A stretch of 44,619 nucleotides of DNA from Aeromonas fluvialis (GTDB taxonomy: Bacteria > Pseudomonadota > Gammaproteobacteria > Enterobacterales > Aeromonadaceae): positions 1 to 44,619 of the forward strand of contig NZ_CDBO01000032.1 in NCBI RefSeq assembly GCF_000819885.1, given 5' to 3'. Numbering within the stretch: position 1 is the first letter of the stretch; every line of letters starts with the position of its first letter. This document shows, in pieces, positions 30,144-37,736 of this stretch. The position numbers and the translations under genes were made by a program. The notes below the pieces were generated by a model that was given only the letters and a program-made list of their open reading frames with translations, had not been told where the DNA came from and did not search any database.

Positions 30144-30539
30144 ATGTCTGACAACAAGGTTCTGCTCGCAGTCAACGGTACGCTGATGCGCGGCCTTGAA
30201 CTGAATCCCAACATGCTGGCCGTCGACGCCGAGTTTGTCGCCGAGTCAACCACCACCGCGGATTACCGCTGCTGGAGCATCGGCGATCGCCACCCCGGCA
30301 TGATCCGCTTCCCTGGTGAAGGTGCCGAGATTGCACTGGAGCTTTGGGCCGTACCGCCCGCAGGGCTTGGCAGCATCCTGCAAAAAGAGCCAGCTGGCCT
30401 CTCGATTGGCAAAGTCACCCTCAAGGACGGTCAGGAAGTGCTGGGTGTGCTGGCTGAGCCTTGGCTAGTTGAAGGCGAACGGGAGATCACCGAAACCGGC
30501 GGCTGGCGCAATTACACAGGTCACCACCACATCAACTAA
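30144..30539 (+). CDS. Free-standing allophanate hydrolase C-terminal domain protein
   Basis: The 131-aa product resembles the C-terminal domain of allophanate hydrolase: NGTLMRGLELNPNM, SIGDRHPGMIRFPGEGA, ELWAVPPAGLGSIL, PAGLSIGKVTLKDG and TETGGWRNY. It has no amidase part. In the full enzyme this domain acts after the amidase step, apparently to decarboxylate the N-carboxy product. As a separate protein in an operon with a cysteine hydrolase it may do this in trans. AAGGAG is six bases before the ATG. Family call good; function inferred. Confidence 0.85.
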   Translation: MSDNKVLLAVNGTLMRGLELNPNMLAVDAEFVAESTTTADYRCWSIGDRHPGMIRFPGEGAEIALELWAVPPAGLGSILQKEPAGLSIGKVTLKDGQEVLGVLAEPWLVEGEREITETGGWRNYTGHHHIN

Positions 30540-30554
30540 GCAAGGAAGAGCATC

Positions 30555-31799
30555 ATGCGCAAAACCGAAACGAGCCCGGGAACGGCATCCGGCCTGCATA
30601 TCACCATGATCCTGCTGGGTATCGCCATGACCCCAGTGCTACTCTCATCATCCAGCTTGGGTAACCAGTTGCTGGAGGGGCAGCTGATCAGCGTCGTTGC
30701 ATTGGGGGGAGCTATCCTGGCCATCCTCTCTGCCATCACCATCAGCGTGGGAGAAAAGGCCCGACTACCAACCTATGGCATAGTCAAATTCTCTTTTGGC
30801 AATAAGGGCGCCATTGCCATCAACATTCTGATGGCAATCAGTCTGTTTGGCTGGATCTCGGTCACAGCCAACATGTTTGGGCACACGGTACAGGATCTGT
30901 TCGCACAGCAAGGCGTATCCGTCCCGGCGCCCCTGCTGGTGGCAATTGGCTGCGTGATTTTCACCATATCGACAGCTTTCGGTTTTGCCGTGCTTGGCAA
31001 GGTGGCTCAGTTGGCCGTGCCAGTGATTGGTCTGATGCTCTGTTATATCCTGAGCGTGGTACTAGATACCCAGCCCGCTCCTGTCACCGAAGCCTTGAAC
31101 GGAATGGAGACTGGCGTCGCGGTGTCCAGTGTGGTCGGTACCATCATCGTCCTAGTGGCAACCTTGCCCGATTTTGGCAGCTTCGTGCATAACCGAAAGC
31201 ATGCTCTTATCGCCGCAGTGCTGACTTTTATGGTTGCCTACCCTCTCCTGTTCTGGGCCGGCGCAACCCCAAGCAACATCACGGGGCAAGGCTCCCTGTT
31301 GGGGGCGATGGCACCGCTCGGTGCAGCACTACCCGCGGCCCTGTTGCTAGTCTTTGCCTGCGTCACCGGTAATGCCGGCAACATGTTTCAGGGCACACTG
31401 GTGGTCTCGACCTTGCTCGAGCGCATACCGAAATGGCAGATCACCATCGCGCTTGGCGTTTTGGCGACTGTGGTGGGCAGCATGGACATCATGAGCTGGT
31501 TTATCCCCTTCCTGCTCTTCTTGGGTATCGCAACGCCGCCGGTGGCCGGCATCTACATCGCCGACTTCCTGCGCTATCGCAGCCAAGGGTATGACGAGCA
31601 ACTACTGGCTCAGGAACCAACAATTAAGTGGAGCACATTTGTGGTCTGGGTCCTCGGTTCACTGGTTGGCTTCTTGACCGCCAACGGCGTCATCACCCTG
31701 ACCATGATCCCGTCGCTGGACTCCATTCTGGTCGCTAGCCTCGGTTATCTAGCCCTAAGCCGCCGTCCGGCGCTTATCGCCAATGAGCGGGCCAACTGA
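30555..31799 (+). CDS. NCS1-family permease (cytosine/purine permease-like)
   Basis: The 414-aa product is an integral membrane protein with about 12 hydrophobic segments and no signal peptide. It resembles CodB-type nucleobase:cation symporters: LPTYGIVKFSFGNKGA near residue 73, FGWISVTANMFG with the substrate-facing tryptophan, LVATLPDFGSFV and a late GIATPPVAGIYIADFLRYR, the family's typical PPVxGVxIxDY-like block. It likely imports the substrate of the operon, a small ureide or nucleobase-like compound. AAGGAAG precedes the ATG, 15 bases after the previous gene. It ends before a strong terminator. Confidence 0.88.
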   Translation: MRKTETSPGTASGLHITMILLGIAMTPVLLSSSSLGNQLLEGQLISVVALGGAILAILSAITISVGEKARLPTYGIVKFSFGNKGAIAINILMAISLFGWISVTANMFGHTVQDLFAQQGVSVPAPLLVAIGCVIFTISTAFGFAVLGKVAQLAVPVIGLMLCYILSVVLDTQPAPVTEALNGMETGVAVSSVVGTIIVLVATLPDFGSFVHNRKHALIAAVLTFMVAYPLLFWAGATPSNITGQGSLLGAMAPLGAALPAALLLVFACVTGNAGNMFQGTLVVSTLLERIPKWQITIALGVLATVVGSMDIMSWFIPFLLFLGIATPPVAGIYIADFLRYRSQGYDEQLLAQEPTIKWSTFVVWVLGSLVGFLTANGVITLTMIPSLDSILVASLGYLALSRRPALIANERAN

Positions 31800-31813
31800 T
31801 TATCCGTATAACC

Positions 31814-31840
31814 AAAAGGCCGCAGATGCGGCCTTTTTTA
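31814..31840 (+). terminator. Terminator after the permease gene
   Basis: AAAAGGCCGCA (31814-31824) pairs with TGCGGCCTTTT, followed by more T residues. It lies between convergent genes and can serve both the permease operon and the LysR gene. Confidence 0.92.
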
Positions 31841-31854
31841 CGGACAAACCGGCG

Positions 31855-32766
31855 CTAGCCGAGTGCCCCCAGCAACCCTTGTTGTAAGGCTGGATCACGC
31901 AGTTGCTGCAACCACCAGCTAAAACAGGGACGCGTATGCTGGCGCTGCCAGGCCAGAAACAGTGGGGTCGGCTGTTTCGGCGACTCTATTGTCATCACCT
32001 GAAGACGACCGTCGTCAATCAGTGGCTGGCCAAAGTGACGCGGCACAAAACCGATACCGACCCCTTCAGCCTGAAGCGAGAGCTTGCTGTGAAAATCGGG
32101 TACTTGTAGCGCCTTCTGACCACGCAACAACCAAGCTTCCTTGGGCTTGAGCTGTACAGAGGTATCTCGAATGCAAATCGCCGGATAACGTCGCAGGGCG
32201 CGTTCAGTAAGGGGCTGGGGTAACTTGGCTACCGGATGGTTCGGGCTTACGGCAAAGACCCAGTCCACCATTCCCATCGGTTCTGCACCTATTTCACTGT
32301 TGGCAATCACCTGGTTGGGCGCACCTACAGCAATATCGGCACGTTTGCCCAACAGGGCATCCCAAACCCCATCGTGAACATCAATGGCGAGCTGAATTTC
32401 AGTTTGGGGGAAAAGCCGCTCGCATTCATGTAGCAAAGGGGTGAGAGGCGCCAGCGAAAGGATGTTGTTAAAAGAGAGGCGGATCGAGGGCTCCACTCCC
32501 ATGGCAATCAGGCGAGTCGAGTCCTCCAGACTGTTAAGCTCTCCCAAGATCAGCTCACCGCGCTTGATAAAGTGGTAGCCAGCCTCGGTAAGCACCAGCT
32601 GCTTTCCCTGACGCTCGAACAGACTGACACCGAGAGAGTCTTCAAGTTTGTGAAGAGTGTAACTGAGCGCGCTCGGTACCTTGTGCAACTCTTGGGAGGC
32701 GGCAGCAAAACTGCCACAGCGGGCAATGACAATAACAACTTTGATCGCGTCAGCGGTGATAACCAT
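31855..32766 (-). CDS. LysR-family transcriptional regulator
   Basis: The 303-aa product has the usual N-terminal helix-turn-helix, VIVIARCGSFAAASQELHKV then PSALSYTLHKLEDSLG and LFERQGKQLVLTEAG, followed by a two-lobed effector domain. It resembles the YhaJ-type branch. The ATG at 32766 has GGAG upstream; an earlier TTG is less likely. It is convergent with the permease operon, a less common arrangement, but its position suggests control of the carbamoyl-transfer cluster. No T-N11-A operator was assigned. Confidence 0.92.
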   Translation of the reverse strand: MVITADAIKVVIVIARCGSFAAASQELHKVPSALSYTLHKLEDSLGVSLFERQGKQLVLTEAGYHFIKRGELILGELNSLEDSTRLIAMGVEPSIRLSFNNILSLAPLTPLLHECERLFPQTEIQLAIDVHDGVWDALLGKRADIAVGAPNQVIANSEIGAEPMGMVDWVFAVSPNHPVAKLPQPLTERALRRYPAICIRDTSVQLKPKEAWLLRGQKALQVPDFHSKLSLQAEGVGIGFVPRHFGQPLIDDGRLQVMTIESPKQPTPLFLAWQRQHTRPCFSWWLQQLRDPALQQGLLGALG

Positions 32767-33155
32767 GCAAAGCAACTCCTTTCCCTACCATCACCATAGC
32801 ATCACTACTCACTGTATTCATTGACCACTATCATCAAGTGCTTCAATGCCCATCACAAAACGGTAGATCGCATTAATGTAGCCAACTGTGATGGATAGGT
32901 CAGTCCATCATATCACTACACCCAGCGCAGCATTGGAACCAGAGAGCTCTGAACGGACCGTCACTCATCGATTACCGCCACCCGGCTTTGCATAGAGTAG
33001 GTCGGGGTGAAAGGCGGAAATGGGCGACCATGGGTTACTCCAATTGACGCGGCAACAAATGAGGGTTGGCTTAACAGATCCAGGAGTTTCTGCTCCTGGA
33101 TCAGATGCCGCCTATACAGTCGCAGTAAAAGTAATTTATCAACTCCAATAAACCT
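32767..33155. other. Intergenic region between LysR and the Gp2-like gene
   Basis: No gene seen. The LysR promoter must lie at its left end. GATCCAGGAG (33077-33086) and CTCCTGGATC (33093-33102) form a perfect 10-bp stem with a 6-nt loop and no T-run, 54 bases beyond the Gp2-like stop. It may end that transcript. A boundary of the integrated element could lie here, but no copy of the tRNA fragment is visible. Confidence 0.5.
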
Positions 33156-33824
33156 TCAAAGGTTACTCCCCCCGAAACACTGATATCCCTCTCCACGGCG
33201 CTTCGATTCCTTTTTGGCAAGGTAGGCGGCATGGAGCAGCACTTTTTTTATAGCCACAGGATCATCTGAGAACACTTCGTGCTGTCCCTCCTCAGAAAGT
33301 TGAACCAACCCTCGCCTCCTGCAAAAATCAATTGATAAATCCGTTTCAAAGACGGCTCGATGCCAAGCCACTCGAAGCTTGTTTGCCAGATTCATATTCT
33401 CAGACTTAAATCTTCCCAGAGAGCAATAGGCATCCCCATTTAAGAAAAACATCAAGTGATAGTGAGGAACGACAGCCTCTGCTGTTTGCTCCCTCGCCCA
33501 AACATATCTGATTACTGTTTTGCGAACCCTTTTCCCATTTGTAGCTTGGCACAGCTGATCCAGCACAAACAGTTTATCAAGTTCCGCAAAGAATGCTTTC
33601 AGCACAGCGCCATGATAACGTGAACTACCTTCTGATAGCATCCTAGTAAACAAATTATCAGGGAAGCGAAGGTCAACTCTAAAGGCAAAGACCCTAGAGT
33701 ATTGAGTAAAAGCATCATTCATCACAGCAACAATTTTACTGAGGTTATCCTTATCGAAAGTATATCCATTTTTCTGATAGTGGCGTTCAGCCGCAACTCG
33801 ATATTCATTAAGAGTGTCGAACAT
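33156..33824 (-). CDS. Inovirus Gp2/YagK-YfjJ-type protein
   Basis: The 222-aa product fits the Inovirus_Gp2 family found in filamentous phages and in integrated satellite elements (YagK, YfjJ). Characteristic parts are FAFRVDLRFPD, VRYVW-like IRYVWAREQT, PHYHLMFFLNGDAY, ANKLRVAWHRAV and AAYLAKKESK. The H-x-H in PHYHLMFF recalls HUH replication proteins, so replication is a reasonable guess. The ATG at 33824 has GGAG six bases upstream; frames upstream cover an operator-like palindrome. It lies near an AlpA-like regulator and an integrase. Confidence 0.82.
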   Translation of the reverse strand: MFDTLNEYRVAAERHYQKNGYTFDKDNLSKIVAVMNDAFTQYSRVFAFRVDLRFPDNLFTRMLSEGSSRYHGAVLKAFFAELDKLFVLDQLCQATNGKRVRKTVIRYVWAREQTAEAVVPHYHLMFFLNGDAYCSLGRFKSENMNLANKLRVAWHRAVFETDLSIDFCRRRGLVQLSEEGQHEVFSDDPVAIKKVLLHAAYLAKKESKRRGEGYQCFGGSNL

Positions 33825-33843
33825 ATTAAACTCCATAAATAAA

Positions 33844-34038
33844 AGCATGGCCACATGCTTCGAATGTATGCCTGCATTAAAATTAAGGTAGCGGTTTGCA
33901 AGTGTGCATTAGCACATCTGCATTGAAGATTTGAAACAGTACTATCAGCTTAGCGATATGATGGGTTATGGATTTCGGTATGCTGATGGTTATGACATCC
34001 ACATGTTTGTACTGTTGTTCTGCATACTTGAGTATGCA
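33844..34038. promoter_or_regulatory. Cluster of palindromes upstream of the Gp2-like gene
   Basis: Three perfect inverted repeats: AGCATG-GCCA-CATGCT (33844-33859), TGTGC-ATTA-GCACA (33903-33916) and TGCATAC-TTGA-GTATGCA (34021-34038). Each has a 4-base centre. They lie in a gene-free stretch (33825-34200) before the Gp2-like gene. They could be regulator sites or part of a replication origin; position only. Confidence 0.5.
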
Positions 34039-34200
34039 GTGTTATTCGATGTTTACTTGCACTCCTTATTTATATATTACTATTGCCGACACCAAAGTAT
34101 TGAATGTAAAACCAACCAAATAACTCTAACCACAGATAGGACAAGACTTGTAACCTGAACAACGAGCCAATTTATTTCAATTGCTCGTCAGAAATTAGCC

Positions 34201-34377
34201 CTAGCGAAGATTTATTTTCTCTTCAATCCACGACTCTATTTCAGAGCTAACCCAAGCAACAGATCTTGGGCCTATCTTGACTGATGCTGGAAATTTACCG
34301 TCATTCATCTGACGATAAACTGATGCTTTAGAGAGTGATGTCATTGCGATGACATCTTTCAACTTAAGTAGTTTCAT
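34201..34377 (-). CDS. alpA: AlpA-family excisionase-like regulator
   Basis: The 58-aa product is a MerR-type winged helix protein: LKLKDVIAMTSLSKASVYRQM then DGKFPASVKIGPRSVAW and a final helix SEIESWIEEKI. AlpA proteins of P4-like elements activate integrase or excision genes. AAGGAG lies before the ATG at 34377; the longer open frame to 34464 has no such site. It is transcribed toward the Gp2-like gene. Clear family match. Confidence 0.93.
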   Translation of the reverse strand: MKLLKLKDVIAMTSLSKASVYRQMNDGKFPASVKIGPRSVAWVSSEIESWIEEKINLR

Positions 34378-35097
34378 GATGAGCTCCTTTGTCGTCCATA
34401 GGACGTGGTGCTCGTGTAAAAACATAGCGAAACAGAAAACGTAAACCCCATATATCTTGATCAAATTCCGTTACCCAAGAGAGCCTTTAAAAGGCACAGG
34501 TCTACATCTCATTAGTAGAGCTGAGGCACCAACTTGGTGAGCTAAGCTAAATACCTGATCCTAATAGTGCTACACCTTCTCTGTTTCATAGCCATTTCTA
34601 GGGAGAGACGACACTGTATCCATGAAGTGCTTCACTCAAGCCAATAGGTTGACCATTCCTCTGCATTGGTGATTGCGTGTGATGGCTTCATGTAACTTGT
34701 GCCATGTATTCAACGCTAACGATCCAGATATCATTACCCAACATTCACTAAGTGAAGGCATCTCTTTATGCTCCTCACTCACAGAGGATAACGTGGCCCA
34801 ATTATGGGCACAGGCATTCAAGTGCCTAGGGTTGTACTGCGCGCCTATCAACATGCCCGTTGATAGAGATTACATGCCATCCTCCCCGACACCGTAGGCC
34901 TTCAATACCTTCATCGGAACCCAAGAAAGTAAGCTGGTGATGGACAAAAGCACGGTGATGCCGCGCTCAAGCATGGAAAAACATGCTACAAAAAGACATT
35001 GCAAATCACTCAAAAACAAGCTAAAAAATAACCAACAAACAACCTGAAACAGCAACAAAATTACTTAGTAATGCATTTTTGATAGGCTGATAAAATT
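34378..35097. other. Gene-poor stretch between AlpA-like gene and 35098
   Basis: 720 bases without a gene I can support. Overlapping 72-74 codon frames on both strands around 34636-34897 match nothing I know. A palindrome CACCAA-C-TTGGTG lies at 34527-34539. The last 150 bases are AT-rich and hold the promoter of the next gene. Confidence 0.5.
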
Positions 35098-36063
35098 ATG
35101 CCAACAATATATAGTGAGAATGGTCTAGAAATAAAACCCACTATCTCTTTATCCAAAAGGGAAAGGGAGTTCACCCTCAGATTATTAAATAAAGGCGTAT
35201 CCTTACCTGTAACTGATGAGGAAATAATCAGTTACCTTTCCAATAATAGTAGCATCCTTATAAATAGAGCTAATTGTGGACTTGGCTCTCCCCTCAAAAA
35301 TTTTGAGGGGAGCATTGCCCCTCGAGAGTTAATAATAAGTAGTATTAAATCTGAGTGTATAAACGAAACAAATTTTAATTGGATAGATACAAAAAACGAT
35401 CGCTTGTGTAATTACGTATGGGCATACATACGCTCTTTAACTAAATATCCTGATGCATCACCTTTAACTATGGACGTTGGGATCAGAATAGATGGCGCAT
35501 TTGAAGCACCCCAGACATTTCATGTATATAACAACTGGAGTCTAGACCTTTCACCAACTAACAATATCAGCAAAAAAAATGGCATCATTTCTTTTTTTGA
35601 TATAATCGATGCAAAAAATGAACAGAAAATAAAGGATGTTGAATTTTTAAAATTGAGATGGCAAAGTACTGGCCAAAAAATGGATGTGAAGACATGGATA
35701 GAAAATTGTGATAGCAAATGGGCATGGAGTTATTTGTTTGAAAATCCAAAGACAGGAAATAATAATCCTCCGATATGGTTTATCAACAGAGATAATTCTT
35801 CGGCAACCAAAGACTGCATTGTTACACTCTTTGACCTGCTAAATGAAGTTCCACCAGCCAGAGAACTGACGCTTAGAAAAATGAAGTCAGCCTGGTCACA
35901 AAAATCATTTCGTGACAAGAACAATGGGAAAAAATCAGTTAGTGTTGTCTTGCCAGAAAAGATAATTAGCATGCTAGACGAAATTTGCATGAAAACTGAC
36001 AGAAGAAAAAATGAAGTAATAATTAGACTCATTAGGGATGAGTACGAAAAGATATCCAAATAA
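35098..36063 (+). CDS. Unknown 321-aa protein with C-terminal ribbon-helix-helix-like segment
   Basis: I do not recognise the family. The gene is strikingly AT-rich, unlike its neighbours, which suggests foreign origin. The first 270 residues are soluble and mixed, with tryptophans in NYVWAYIRSL and KWAWSYLF. The end, SVSVVLPEKIISMLDEICMK then DRRKNEVIIRLIRDEY, has the strand plus two-helix pattern of RHH DNA-binding domains. Only a weak AGG lies well upstream of the ATG. It stands between the integrase and AlpA-like gene on the opposite strand, where satellite elements carry accessory or defence genes. Function unknown. Confidence 0.75.
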   Translation: MPTIYSENGLEIKPTISLSKREREFTLRLLNKGVSLPVTDEEIISYLSNNSSILINRANCGLGSPLKNFEGSIAPRELIISSIKSECINETNFNWIDTKNDRLCNYVWAYIRSLTKYPDASPLTMDVGIRIDGAFEAPQTFHVYNNWSLDLSPTNNISKKNGIISFFDIIDAKNEQKIKDVEFLKLRWQSTGQKMDVKTWIENCDSKWAWSYLFENPKTGNNNPPIWFINRDNSSATKDCIVTLFDLLNEVPPARELTLRKMKSAWSQKSFRDKNNGKKSVSVVLPEKIISMLDEICMKTDRRKNEVIIRLIRDEYEKISK

Positions 36064-36095
36064 AAAAACACCAGCATTTGCTGGTGCTTTCTTAT
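36062..36095. terminator. Bidirectional terminator between the unknown gene and the integrase
   Basis: CACCAGC (36069-36075) and GCTGGTG (36080-36086) form a 7-bp stem. On the minus strand it is followed by seven T residues; on the plus strand by a T-rich tract. It ends both convergent genes. Confidence 0.88.
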
Positions 36096-37411
36096 TTTTT
36101 CCTTCTGAAATCCACAGAAACTATATTTCCAGTATCATTTTCTTCCATGGTTACGGTAATTACTGACTCTATGAATCCGCCCCATGATAAGAATAGCACT
36201 CGCAACTTATCTGCCATCCCTCCAACTTGGTAGGTCCTAATGAGACGGTCTTTTGGTACATGATTAAGTAGTAATTCAATTAGTCGTTCTGGTGCATCCA
36301 AATATTCTGCTGTACCTGTTGCTACACTTCGACGCAGATCATGCGGGCTGAATGGTTCAAGCTCAGCTAAGTATTTTATCCTTACACGTTCTAACGCCTT
36401 GGTAACCGCATCACCAGTAATAGGATGTCCAATCTTGCTAGTAGATTCAAATACGAATTGTCCCTGTGATAAAGCCTCTTGTTGTTTCAGTATACGCTGC
36501 GCTAGTGGGCATAATGTTACAACATGCGTTCGTCCATTTTTCGTTTCAGGAATTGTCCAACGATCACCATTAATTTGTTCCCATTTCATAGCTACAGCTT
36601 CTGAGCGCCGGACAGCAGTTAAACAAATTAGTCGTAAACAATTTGCGACCGAAAGAGACAACACCACATTAGAAGCTATACCACGCCCTCCATTCGCTTT
36701 GGCGCCAGCTCCTGATGTTGCTTGCTCAAGTGCAAGCCATAATTTCCTTAATTCCTCTTTAGCCAGCCACCGCTCACGAGGAGGCGGCATTGATGCTCCA
36801 AACATGGCTGGTTTTAACAGTCGAGCGGGATTTATTTCAATGTAGCCTTGAAGAACCGCATGATCCAGACATTGATTCAACACGATTAATCCCTTTCGTG
36901 TCCCTTCAGCCGTATCTACTTGGCGAAAATGCTCATACAGTACGGCACGTGACAAGTCACAAACACGAAGATTGCCCAAAGCTCTTTCAATATGGCGTGT
37001 AAAAGTTCCCTCATAGTCAGCCAGTGTTCGTGGACCTATTGGCTTTGACTTGGCGCGTAACATCAACCAATCACGATACACTTCCCGCAGTGTTGGCATC
37101 TGGGTATTTTTGATCTTGACCTCTTTCGCTGCCTGGCGCGGATCAATTCCCTGCTTCACAAAAGCAACAGCATCAGCATGGGCGAGACGAGCAGCAGCCA
37201 AACTCATAGCGGGGTGACTTCCCAGCAGCAACTCTCCTTCTTTTCCAGCCAATTTGTAACGATAGATAAAACGCTTCAAACCGTGCCTACGAAGCTCCAA
37301 CTTCAAGCCGCCACCATGCTTGGACTGAACTGCAAACCGCTGCACTGTTGCACCTTCTCTCAAGGCCGCAGCAGAGATTTCTGTAGCTGTATTGAGTAGC
37401 TTATTCACCAC
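36092..37411 (-). CDS. int: Tyrosine recombinase / integrase (P4-like)
   Basis: The 439-aa product has an N-terminal arm-binding domain (LKRFIYRYKLAGKEGELLLG, HADAVAFVKQGIDP), a SAM-like core-binding part and a C-terminal catalytic domain. The catalytic residues are in TAVRRSEAV (Arg), SPHDLRRSVAT (His, Arg), LLNHV (His) and the tyrosine of RTYQV. The GTG at 37411 is taken as start because GAGGGG lies eight bases upstream and no ATG is available. It sits about 155 bases from a tRNA-Thr 3' fragment, so it most likely integrated the element there. Complete. Confidence 0.93.
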   Translation of the reverse strand: MVNKLLNTATEISAAALREGATVQRFAVQSKHGGGLKLELRRHGLKRFIYRYKLAGKEGELLLGSHPAMSLAAARLAHADAVAFVKQGIDPRQAAKEVKIKNTQMPTLREVYRDWLMLRAKSKPIGPRTLADYEGTFTRHIERALGNLRVCDLSRAVLYEHFRQVDTAEGTRKGLIVLNQCLDHAVLQGYIEINPARLLKPAMFGASMPPPRERWLAKEELRKLWLALEQATSGAGAKANGGRGIASNVVLSLSVANCLRLICLTAVRRSEAVAMKWEQINGDRWTIPETKNGRTHVVTLCPLAQRILKQQEALSQGQFVFESTSKIGHPITGDAVTKALERVRIKYLAELEPFSPHDLRRSVATGTAEYLDAPERLIELLLNHVPKDRLIRTYQVGGMADKLRVLFLSWGGFIESVITVTMEENDTGNIVSVDFRRKK

Positions 37412-37567
37412 GTTTCATACCCCTCTCCATACCCCGCTTTTGTGATGATATGGCGTGGAACTACCTGAGACAACATGAGTCTTCAAAAAGATCGCATTCT
37501 ATTGATTTTATTTATGTTATTTAAAATTTGTCGTTCTTGGTGAAACTTCTTGATTCTATAAAAATCT

Positions 37568-37615
37568 GGATTCGTAATGCGAAGGTCAGGAGTTCGATTC
37601 CCCTTATCGGCACCA
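37568..37615 (+). repeat. Attachment site: 3' fragment of a tRNA-Thr(CGU) gene
   Basis: The bases from ATTCGTAATGCGAAGGTC (37570) to TTATCGGCACCA (37615) match the anticodon arm through CCA end of tRNA-Thr with anticodon CGU (thrW-type). The 5' half is absent, so this is no working tRNA. The T-stem pair AGGAG/CCCCT also has one mismatch. This is what an integrase leaves at the far end of an element inserted in the tRNA 3' end. By its orientation the element, and the intact tRNA, should lie to the left. Confidence 0.85.
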
Positions 37616-37690
37616 TATAAAACAAAGGGTTAGTGTGGTGGCAATGCCGAGATTGTGTGATTTATAGCGCTATACCCGGTCTCTTAATAC

Positions 37691-37720
37691 AAAAATCCCC
37701 AGCCAATGCTGGGGATTTTT
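37691..37720. terminator. Bidirectional terminator after the AbgT-family gene
   Basis: AAAAATCCCCAGC (37691-37703) and GCTGGGGATTTTT (37708-37720) form a perfect 13-bp stem with a CAAT loop. It ends the minus-strand transporter transcript and shields it from the integrated element. Confidence 0.92.
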
Positions 37721-37736
37721 GTACAAGAGACAGCCT

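Noticed and set aside
34636..34897. Overlapping 72-74 codon frames on both strands
   Set aside because: No ribosome site, no recognisable family, and overlap on opposite strands; treated as probable noncoding sequence.
37568..37615. A functional tRNA-Thr gene
   Set aside because: Only the anticodon arm, T arm and acceptor 3' strand are present. The D arm and 5' acceptor strand are missing and the T-stem has a mismatch.
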